Positions 8,321-14,615 of a stretch of DNA of 22,583 nt are shown piece after piece. Position numbers and translations under genes: made by a program. Each line of letters starts with the position of its first letter. Within the stretch, counting starts at the first letter, position 1. Below the pieces are notes generated by a model, which saw only the letters and a list, made by a program, of their open reading frames with translations, was not told the DNA's origin and did no database searches. Source of the stretch: Lutibacter sp. Lineage in GTDB: Bacteria > Bacteroidota > Bacteroidia > Flavobacteriales > Flavobacteriaceae. Location: the NCBI GenBank assembly GCA_030599055.1, contig JAUVOS010000007.1, positions 1 to 22,583 on the forward strand, given 5' to 3'.

Positions 8321-9850
8321 TTATTCCCACTCAATTGTAGCAGGTGGTTTGGAACTAATGTCATAGACTACTCTATTAACGCCTTTAACATTATTTATTA
8401 TTTTATTGGATACTTCTTGTAGGAATTTGTAAGGCAAATTCACCCAGTCAGCAGTCATTGCATCTGTAGAACTCACAGCACGTAGTGCAACGACTTGTTC
8501 GTAGGTTCTTTCATCTCCCATTACACCTACAGATTGTACGGGCAGTAGCATAACACCTGCTTGCCATACATCGTCATATAAGTTCCATTTTTTAAGTGCA
8601 CTTATAAAGACATCATCTGCTTTTTGCAAGAGTATCACTTTGTCTTCTGTAATATCTCCTAAAATACGAATTCCCAAACCCGGACCCGGAAAAGGGTGTT
8701 TTTGTAATAATTCATTTTTTATTTCCAAAGTCGTTCCTAAACGTCTTACTTCGTCTTTAAATAATAAACGCAAAGGTTCTACAATTTTTAAATGCATTTT
8801 CTCTGGTAAACCACCAACATTGTGGTGTGATTTAATGGTAGCCGCGGGTCCGTCAACAGATGCAGATTCAATTACATCAGAATAAATAGTACCTTGAGCC
8901 AACCATTTTACATTTTTAATTTTATGAGCTTCTTCATCAAAAACAGCAATAAATTCTTTTCCAATAATTTTACGTTTTGTTTCGGGTTCAGAATATCCTT
9001 TAAGAGCTCTCAAAAAACGTGCCGAAGCATTGACGCCGTGTACTTGAAGTCCCATGCCTTCATATTGCTTCAGAACTGTTTCAAATTCGTTGAGACGTAA
9101 TAAGCCGTTATTTACAAAAATACAATGTAAGTTTTTACCAATAGCTTTATGTAATAAAACAGCAGCAACTGTTGAGTCAACGCCACCTGATAAACCTAAA
9201 ATAACCTTGTCATTTTTGATTTCTTTTTTGAGATTATCAATAATTTCATCAGCTAAAGCTTTGGGAGTCCAATCTTTGCTGACGTTAGCAATTTTTGTCA
9301 AGAAATTATCTAGAATCTTTTGTCCATCTTTAGTATGATATACTTCAGGGTGAAATTGAATTGCATACGTATCTTCATCAGGAACTTTAAAAGCTGCATG
9401 AATAACATCTTCAGTACTTGCAATACTTTTAAAACTATCGGGTAATTCAATAATTGTATCTCCGTGGCTCATCCAAACTTGAGCTCCATTATTAATGGTG
9501 TCAAATAATAGATCTGAAGTGTCGATATCTTGAAGGTTTGCACGTCCGTATTCTCGAACTTCAGATGCTTCAATTTTTCCTCCTTCGTGGTGTGCCATAT
9601 ATTGTGCTCCATAACAAACACCTAAAATTGGAATTTTTCCACGCATTGCATCAATATCAATTTGTGGTGCTTTTTCATAATAAACAGAGTAGGGGCTACC
9701 GGAAAGAATAATCGCTTGATACTTCTCAAAACTATCGGGTAATGCATTAAAAGGAAGTATTTCACTATAGACAAATAGTTCTCTTACTTTACGTGCAATA
9801 AGTTGGGTGTATTGTGAACCAAAATCTATGATTAAAACGCGTGGTTTCAT
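8321..9850 (-). CDS. guaA: GMP synthase (glutamine-hydrolysing)
   Basis: Converts XMP to GMP with ATP and glutamine. The 509 residues contain a class I glutamine amidotransferase domain (1-185; catalytic Cys79 in GVCYGAQ, His167 and Glu169 in FHPEV), an ATP-pyrophosphatase domain with the P-loop SGGVDST (221-227), and the C-terminal dimerisation domain ending in PPATIEWE. All catalytic motifs are present and the length is normal. The start ATG is 19 bases downstream of the stop of the GIN-domain gene, so it is probably read through from upstream; I saw no convincing promoter in that gap. The amidotransferase triad and the ending are diagnostic. Confidence 0.98.
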   Translation of the reverse strand: MKPRVLIIDFGSQYTQLIARKVRELFVYSEILPFNALPDSFEKYQAIILSGSPYSVYYEKAPQIDIDAMRGKIPILGVCYGAQYMAHHEGGKIEASEVREYGRANLQDIDTSDLLFDTINNGAQVWMSHGDTIIELPDSFKSIASTEDVIHAAFKVPDEDTYAIQFHPEVYHTKDGQKILDNFLTKIANVSKDWTPKALADEIIDNLKKEIKNDKVILGLSGGVDSTVAAVLLHKAIGKNLHCIFVNNGLLRLNEFETVLKQYEGMGLQVHGVNASARFLRALKGYSEPETKRKIIGKEFIAVFDEEAHKIKNVKWLAQGTIYSDVIESASVDGPAATIKSHHNVGGLPEKMHLKIVEPLRLLFKDEVRRLGTTLEIKNELLQKHPFPGPGLGIRILGDITEDKVILLQKADDVFISALKKWNLYDDVWQAGVMLLPVQSVGVMGDERTYEQVVALRAVSSTDAMTADWVNLPYKFLQEVSNKIINNVKGVNRVVYDISSKPPATIEWE

Positions 9851-9869
9851 AGGTGTAAATATCTTTTAG

Positions 9870-10694
9870 TTATCTTTTATGTAATGTTGATTTATCAGTG
9901 AATTTATCAATGAATATTTTAGGATTGTCATAAAGGTATATTTCAGACATTTCTTCAGCATTAATGATAATTTCTTCCTTTACATTAACATAAACATTTG
10001 ATCTTCCCGTTGCTTTAATGTCCGCATAATCAGTCAATAACTCTTTTCCTCTTATATTGGAATTCGTATCTGTTGTCGTTATAAGTTCTTTGCAATTTCC
10101 ACTTAATTTTAATGTGGCATTATCAGTAAGTGAAACATTTATTTTGTTGGTAGAAGCATTCATCTTTACAAAACTTTTTTGATCTAAAACAACCGATATG
10201 TTTTCAGGAACATCAGCAATAAGCTCCATAGAAGATTTGTCTCCGCCTATCACGATTAGTTCATCTGATTTTAATATGAGGTTTATAGAAGCGTAATCCT
10301 TTGTAATAAGTTCGATTAAGCCAGTATGGATTTCATTTTTTCCAATAATACTAGATCTATCTTGTGCTTCAATTCTTCGGATTGAATCCGTAACGCCGAT
10401 ATAGATTTTAAGTATTTTTTTTCTTTTGATTTCTTGAGATAGATATACTTCTAAAACACCATCAAAAACACGTGTTTCCACAGCCATTTGTAAATTTTCA
10501 TCAGTTTCTACGCGTACGTTGTTTGTAGTGCTTTCTTCGATAAATACATTCAATTTATTTTTGACCAAAATAGATGAAAAATTCATCACATTTCGTTCTT
10601 CTGTGATTACATTTTTATTACCCTTTAGTTTTTGAGCATTTGAAATAGGTATAGCTAACAAGCTGATTGTTAAAAGTAGGATGATTCTAGTCAT
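9870..10694 (-). CDS. Exported GIN-domain (DUF2807) protein
   Basis: The 274 residues start with a clear signal peptide (hydrophobic 3-16, likely cleavage near NA-Q at 19-21). The remainder consists of short alternating beta-strand repeats with segments such as RVETDENLQ, RIEAQDRSSI and IKATGRSNVYVNV. This is the pattern of the 'head GIN domain' or putative auto-transporter adhesin family DUF2807, which is abundant in Bacteroidota and forms a beta-solenoid. No enzymatic residues are recognised and the role is unknown; cell-envelope localisation is inferred from the signal peptide. Its ATG is one base after the stop of a small lipoprotein ORF and its stop is 19 bases before guaA, so it sits in the middle of a tight minus-strand cluster. 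Confidence 0.8.
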   Translation of the reverse strand: MTRIILLLTISLLAIPISNAQKLKGNKNVITEERNVMNFSSILVKNKLNVFIEESTTNNVRVETDENLQMAVETRVFDGVLEVYLSQEIKRKKILKIYIGVTDSIRRIEAQDRSSIIGKNEIHTGLIELITKDYASINLILKSDELIVIGGDKSSMELIADVPENISVVLDQKSFVKMNASTNKINVSLTDNATLKLSGNCKELITTTDTNSNIRGKELLTDYADIKATGRSNVYVNVKEEIIINAEEMSEIYLYDNPKIFIDKFTDKSTLHKR

Positions 10695-10695
10695 T

Positions 10696-11004
10696 TTAAT
10701 TGGGTTTTATTAAAGATAAGTTTTGTATTTTTTTAAAGTCTTTTTTAAGCATTATTTTTGGAGTATCTGTATAATTATCAGGATGATTAATACTGTCTGT
10801 CAGGTTTTTTTCGCTTACATGGTAATCGTTTTGAATATATGAAATTGAATTTTTCTTAACATCAATAATCTTCCAAGTTGTATATGTCTTGTTATCTTTT
10901 AGGATATATATTTCACCGATTTTTGGATTTGAAGTAGGCTTCTCACAGGAAATGTTTCCGATGATAAAAACTAAAATAAATCCTATTTTGTAAAAAATAT
11001 CTAT
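10696..11004 (-). CDS. Small lipoprotein ORF without a standard start codon
   Basis: Not a standard ORF call because there is no ATG, GTG or TTG start. Reading in frame from an ATA at 11002-11004 gives about 102 residues: a charged then hydrophobic N-terminus (DIFYKIGFILVFIIGNIS), a Cys at position 20 in a lipobox-like context (GNISC), then a hydrophilic body (EKPTSNPKIGEIYILKDN onward) ending LSLIKPN. The frame is open from the stop at 11017-11019 down to TAA at 10696-10698. That TAA lies one base before the ATG of the GIN gene, the spacing of a translationally coupled pair. Either a rare ATA/ATT start is used or the start has been lost by mutation or assembly error. Family unknown. The signal-peptide shape and spacing make a real or recently real gene likely. 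Confidence 0.55.
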   Translation of the reverse strand: MDIFYKIGFILVFIIGNISCEKPTSNPKIGEIYILKDNKTYTTWKIIDVKKNSISYIQNDYHVSEKNLTDSINHPDNYTDTPKIMLKKDFKKIQNLSLIKPN

Positions 11005-11048
11005 CGTAATTAATATTTATAAATTTTTAATATAAAACCTTTAATGTA

Positions 11049-11104
11049 TTCTACTTTTCACCTTTTCCCTTACACCTTACACCTTTCACATTATAGCTTA
11101 CACC
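11049..11104. repeat. Heptamer tandem repeat at the 3' end of yebC
   Basis: Eight in-phase 7-base units on the plus strand: ttctact, tttcacc, ttttccc, ttacacc, ttacacc, tttcaca, ttatagc and ttacacc. The last unit contains the complement of the yebC stop codon (11098-11100). In the mRNA sense the unit is GGTGTAA, so TAA recurs every seven bases and closes all frames. Confidence 0.8.
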
Positions 11105-11811
11105 ATACTATTATAGACCTCTTGAACATCGTCTAGTTCTTCTAATTTTTCAAGCAGTTTTTCAACTTCTCCTTTTTGTTCATCATTTAATTCTGTTGTG
11201 TTAGTCGGAATTCTTTCAAAGCCCGATGATAAAATCTCTAAACTTACTTCTTCCAAATATTTTTGTATTGCACCAAATTGTTCAAAGGGTGCATAGATTA
11301 CAATCCCATTTTCTTCTGCAAAAACTTCCTCTACTTCAAAGTCAATAAGCTCTAGTTCGAGCTCTTCCATATCTATATTTTTCTCTCCCGGATTAATTTT
11401 AAAATTACAGGTATGATCAAACATAAATACTACAGAACCTGATGTGCCGAGATTACCGTCACATTTATTAAAAGCGGCTCGTACATCGGCGACAGTTCTG
11501 TTGTTGTTGTCGGTTGCCGTTTCAACTAAAATAGCAATTCCGTGTGGAGCATAACCTTCAAAAAGTGTTTCTTCATAATTAGCGGTGCTTTTATCAGAGG
11601 CTTTTTTTATGGCTCTTTCCACATTTGCTAGTGGCATGTTAGCCGCTTTGGCATTTTGAATAACAGATCGTAAACGAGCATTGGTGTCGGGATTTGTTCC
11701 TGCTTCCTTAACAGCCATTACAATATCCTTTCCAATTTTGGTAAAAGTTTTGGACATTGATGACCACCTTTTCATCTTTGATGCTTTTCTACGTTCGAAT
11801 GCTCTTCCCAT
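11098..11811 (-). CDS. YebC/PmpR family protein (TACO1-like)
   Basis: This 237-residue protein is a full-length YebC/TACO1 family member. The N-terminus (MGRAFERRKASKMKRWSSM) is typical of the flavobacterial form, followed by TFTKIGKDIVMAVKEAG, NMPLANVERAIKKA, YEGYAPHG-like (EGYAPHGIAILVE) and NNRTVADVRAAFNK blocks. The family has been described as a transcriptional regulator, and more recently as a factor that relieves ribosome stalling; the sequence cannot decide between these. No signal peptide, so cytoplasmic. It lies 65 bases downstream of nadK, with a heptamer repeat in that gap, and is followed by another heptamer repeat overlapping its stop codon. Confidence 0.95.
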   Translation of the reverse strand: MGRAFERRKASKMKRWSSMSKTFTKIGKDIVMAVKEAGTNPDTNARLRSVIQNAKAANMPLANVERAIKKASDKSTANYEETLFEGYAPHGIAILVETATDNNNRTVADVRAAFNKCDGNLGTSGSVVFMFDHTCNFKINPGEKNIDMEELELELIDFEVEEVFAEENGIVIYAPFEQFGAIQKYLEEVSLEILSSGFERIPTNTTELNDEQKGEVEKLLEKLEELDDVQEVYNSMV

Positions 11812-11853
11812 GGTTTTTAAATTTTTTTACACTTGGTTTTTATTAATAACTAT

Positions 11854-11881
11854 TGCTATAGACTAAAGACTAAAGACTAAT
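11854..11881. repeat. Heptamer tandem repeat at the 3' end of nadK
   Basis: Plus-strand units are tgctata (degenerate), gactaaa, gactaaa and gactaat. The complement of the nadK stop (cta, 11877-11879) is part of the unit. In the mRNA sense the unit is TTAGTCT, so the stop codon TAG is repeated every seven bases in all frames. Confidence 0.75.
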
Positions 11882-12752
11882 TCCTAGTATCTTTTCCCCA
11901 AAGTAATTTTTCACGTAATGTTTTTATAAAGCTTTGATTTTCTAATTCAATCATATGTAATTGAAAATTTGTTTTTTTAATGGAAATCTCCGTATCCGTA
12001 TCTAAACTGATTATTCGAGAGTCCATAGAAAGTAAGAACTTATCTTCACGACTGTTTATGTTTAATTTAATGGCGGTATCATCACTGATTATTAGAGGAC
12101 GAATACTTAAATTATGAGGTGCAATTGGTGTGATTGTAAGCGCTTGAACTTGCGGTGTGACAATGGGTCCATTGCAACTTAATGAATAGCCTGTAGAGCC
12201 GGTTGGAGTTGCTACAATCAATCCGTCAGCCCAATAAGTATTTAAAAACGCATCATTTAAGTAGGTGTTTATTTTTATCATAGTTGTCGTATTCTTGCGG
12301 CTAACAGTGATTTCATTTAATGCAAAATTAATACCTAAATCAATATTTTTTTTACTTGTAGTAGCTTCCAATAAATTTCGTTTGTCAATATGAAAATTGC
12401 CGACTAATAATTGGTCAATTGCATCTTGCATGTCTTCTTTATGGATGGTTGCCAAAAAACCCAAACGTCCTGTATTGATCCCTATGACCGGAATATTCGA
12501 ATCACGAATAATAGTAGTGGCTCGTAGTATGGTGCCATCACCACCAACGCTTATCATGTATTTAAACTTTGAGTCAATAAGCTTGTCAGATTCAAAAGTC
12601 TTATAAGTAGATTTGATTTGATTTTTTATAAGACTATAGACATTATCAACCACAAATACCTCACAGTCTTTTTTATCTAAAAGTGCTAATAAATCTACGA
12701 TATATTTTAGGCTATCCGTTTTATAGGCTTGTCCAAAAACTGCTATTTTCAT
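11877..12752 (-). CDS. nadK: NAD kinase
   Basis: Phosphorylates NAD to NADP in the cytoplasm. The 291 residues carry the family motifs: GGDGT (70-74) preceded by MISV, GINTGRLGFL (91-100), the Asn-Glu pair at 146-147 (LNEITV), and ATPTGSTGYSLS (181-192). Length is normal. The gene follows the CBS-domain gene by 37 bases on the same strand and precedes yebC, suggesting a CBS-nadK-yebC transcript. The final stop codon is embedded in a tandem heptamer repeat, so the last residue or two may have been set by repeat expansion. Confidence 0.97.
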   Translation of the reverse strand: MKIAVFGQAYKTDSLKYIVDLLALLDKKDCEVFVVDNVYSLIKNQIKSTYKTFESDKLIDSKFKYMISVGGDGTILRATTIIRDSNIPVIGINTGRLGFLATIHKEDMQDAIDQLLVGNFHIDKRNLLEATTSKKNIDLGINFALNEITVSRKNTTTMIKINTYLNDAFLNTYWADGLIVATPTGSTGYSLSCNGPIVTPQVQALTITPIAPHNLSIRPLIISDDTAIKLNINSREDKFLLSMDSRIISLDTDTEISIKKTNFQLHMIELENQSFIKTLREKLLWGKDTRN

Positions 12753-12789
12753 GGTTTTTATGTGTAAATACGATGCTTAAATAAAACAG

Positions 12790-13449
12790 CTATATATTTA
12801 AAAACTTCTGTAGATAATCAGATCGATTTTTATATTGTTCAATTAATAAATCGTCTTTGTTTTGTGTCAATACCTCATAATTATACCGACGTAAGCTTTG
12901 TATGACATCGTTTGCATCTTCTGTGTTCATCCTAAGCGTAATTTGAGTGTTCTTATTTGAGATATCAGAAATATACATTCCCAAAAGTTTAACATTGTTA
13001 GATTCAACGATTTGTACAATCTCACTCATCGAATAATTATCGCTTTCTTTTTCAATAATTAGCGTTGAGCTATTTTGTGTAAAAAAGGGTGAATTGTAAA
13101 ACAAACTTAAAATATCGTCTAATTCAAAATAGCCTAGATACTCATTATTTTCGTTTGTTACTGGTAAAATATCGGTGTCATATTGAGCGAACAAACTAAT
13201 AAGATCAATAGAACTATCGGGGATATCGGTTTTGTAAAATTGAAAAAAATAGTCCATTTCACTCAAAAGGCTTTCGTCTTTTGTAAGATGAACTATATCT
13301 GCCTGTGCTAACATGCCCACTAATTTTCCATTATTTACAATAGGAAAATGCGTAAAAGGTAAATATTTAAAAATCTCTTTTACCTCAGCTATTGGAAGGT
13401 CTAGACTTAATGCTTTGAAATCATTAGTTATGTAATCTCTTATCTTCAT
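12790..13449 (-). CDS. CBS-domain protein
   Basis: A 219-residue cytoplasmic protein with two CBS domains (about 1-57 and 70-118), forming a single Bateman module that in other proteins senses adenine nucleotides or related ligands. Typical stretches are FTHFPIVNNGKLVGMLAQAD and DILPVTNENNEYLGYFELDD. The C-terminal 90 residues, including a stretch from about 130, look like a small alpha/beta ligand-binding domain, perhaps ACT-like as in AcuB proteins, but I cannot confirm this. No catalytic domain is present. It heads the minus-strand block, is immediately upstream of nadK, and is divergent from pdxJ. The pairing with nadK and pdxJ is, from memory, a recurrent flavobacterial arrangement, but no ligand or target can be assigned. 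Confidence 0.88.
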   Translation of the reverse strand: MKIRDYITNDFKALSLDLPIAEVKEIFKYLPFTHFPIVNNGKLVGMLAQADIVHLTKDESLLSEMDYFFQFYKTDIPDSSIDLISLFAQYDTDILPVTNENNEYLGYFELDDILSLFYNSPFFTQNSSTLIIEKESDNYSMSEIVQIVESNNVKLLGMYISDISNKNTQITLRMNTEDANDVIQSLRRYNYEVLTQNKDDLLIEQYKNRSDYLQKFLNI

Positions 13450-13487
13450 ACGATGCGAATATACTGCAATTATGTCAATTTCCGTAC

Positions 13488-13495
13488 CAAATTTA
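13488..13495 (-). promoter_or_regulatory. -7 element for the CBS-nadK block
   Basis: Exact TAAATTTG on the minus strand, with a TTG about 21 bases further upstream. It sits about 38 bases before the ATG at 13449 and is back to back with the pdxJ promoter. Confidence 0.5.
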
Positions 13496-13531
13496 AAGCT
13501 TAGCTTTATTAGTTTTCAACTAAATTATTAA

Positions 13532-13539
13532 TAAATTTG
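13532..13539 (+). promoter_or_regulatory. -7 element for pdxJ
   Basis: Exact TAAATTTG, with a TTAG 19 bases upstream (13509-13512) as a possible -33 element. Predicted leader of about 60 bases before the ATG at 13606. Confidence 0.5.
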
Positions 13540-13605
13540 TATCCTCAATCATGAATAGATCTTAATTCTATTTGAAATATTTGAGATGAGTGTAAAAAAT
13601 ACAAT

Positions 13606-14322
13606 ATGACCAAACTAAGCGTAAACATCAATAAAATTGCCACTTTAAGAAATGCACGTGGTGGAGATTTTCCGAATGTTGTACAAGCAGCCATCGATAT
13701 TCAAGCCTTTGGGGCTCAAGGAATAACAGTTCATCCTAGACCCGATGAACGCCATATCAGATATCAGGATGCTAGAGATATAAAGCCTATTATCACTACA
13801 GAATTTAATATTGAAGGCAACCCAATTCCAAAATTTATCGATTTAGTTCTAGAAGTAAAGCCAAATCAAGTTACTCTTGTTCCAGATGCTGTTGACGCTA
13901 TAACGTCAAATGCCGGTTGGGATACCATTAAAAATCAAGATTTTTTAAAAGAAGTAATCGCTGAGTTTAAGCAAAATAATATACGAACTTCCATTTTTAT
14001 AGATACAGATCTTAAACTTATTGAAGCCGCAGCCGCAACGGGTGCTGACAGGGTGGAGCTTTATACAGAGGAATTTGCATTGCAATATGATAAAGCTAAC
14101 AAAAAAGCTGTTTTGCCTTATGTAGAGAGTGCGAAGTTAGCACATAAACTTGGTCTTGGTATTAATGCAGGACATGATTTGAGTTTGGATAATATCCTTT
14201 ATTTTTCAAAAGAAGTCCCTTATTTAGATGAAGTATCTATCGGTCATGCACTAATTGCCGAATCTCTTTATTTGGGTTTGGAAAATGTAATCAACCAATA
14301 TATATACAAGTTATTAATATGA
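13606..14322 (+). CDS. pdxJ: Pyridoxine 5'-phosphate synthase
   Basis: Condenses 1-deoxyxylulose 5-phosphate with 3-amino-2-oxopropyl phosphate to form pyridoxine 5'-phosphate in the DXP-dependent vitamin B6 pathway. The 238-residue TIM barrel is full length. Motifs visible are VNINKIATLRNARGG (6-20), the loop HPRPDERHI (43-51) with catalytic His43 and phosphate contacts, TEFNIEGNP (65-73), NAGHDL with His190 (187-192), and SIGHALIAES (211-220) for phosphate binding. The ATG fits the family start. It is transcribed divergently from the CBS-nadK block and appears monocistronic: the 293-base spacer after it contains repeats and then the promoter of the glutamine synthetase gene. Confidence 0.97.
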   Translation: MTKLSVNINKIATLRNARGGDFPNVVQAAIDIQAFGAQGITVHPRPDERHIRYQDARDIKPIITTEFNIEGNPIPKFIDLVLEVKPNQVTLVPDAVDAITSNAGWDTIKNQDFLKEVIAEFKQNNIRTSIFIDTDLKLIEAAAATGADRVELYTEEFALQYDKANKKAVLPYVESAKLAHKLGLGINAGHDLSLDNILYFSKEVPYLDEVSIGHALIAESLYLGLENVINQYIYKLLI

Positions 14323-14370
14323 CGATAATTAACCGAAATAGGGTTGGATTGTAATTAGCTATGATTAAAA

Positions 14371-14460
14371 GTCTTACATTTTATGTCTGTCGGGTTAATA
14401 GCTGTGAGTATAAATGTCTTACGTCATATATCTTTTCGTCTTATGTCCGTCGGGTTAATA
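14371..14460 (+). repeat. Direct repeat with 60-base period, pdxJ/glnN spacer
   Basis: Two copies of a 20-base sequence differing at one position, ttatgtctgtcgggttaata (14381-14400) and the same with c for t (14441-14460), start exactly 60 bases apart. Between and before them are gtctta-like elements at roughly 7-base spacing (for example 14413-14447), reminiscent of the heptamer repeats elsewhere in the window. Confidence 0.7.
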
Positions 14461-14555
14461 AATAAGTATGTAGTCTCAATAATTAGATAGTTAGAACATT
14501 ATATTAACAAAAAGTATTATTTATTAACAATACCTTCTTTTTTATGGGGGTGTTA

Positions 14556-14585
14556 TTGTTTGTAAGTCATTTATTATTACTTTTG
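14556..14585 (+). promoter_or_regulatory. Bacteroidota-type promoter for the GSIII gene
   Basis: TTG at 14556-14558, 19 bases, then an exact TACTTTTG (14578-14585): the full consensus. Start of transcription is expected near 14592, about 24 bases before the ATG. Confidence 0.7.
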
Positions 14586-14615
14586 CCCCTTAATAAATTA
14601 TAAAATACATATATA

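Noticed and set aside
14381..14460. Two 20-base repeats as a minimal CRISPR array
   Set aside because: Only two copies, no palindromic character, and no cas genes in the window.
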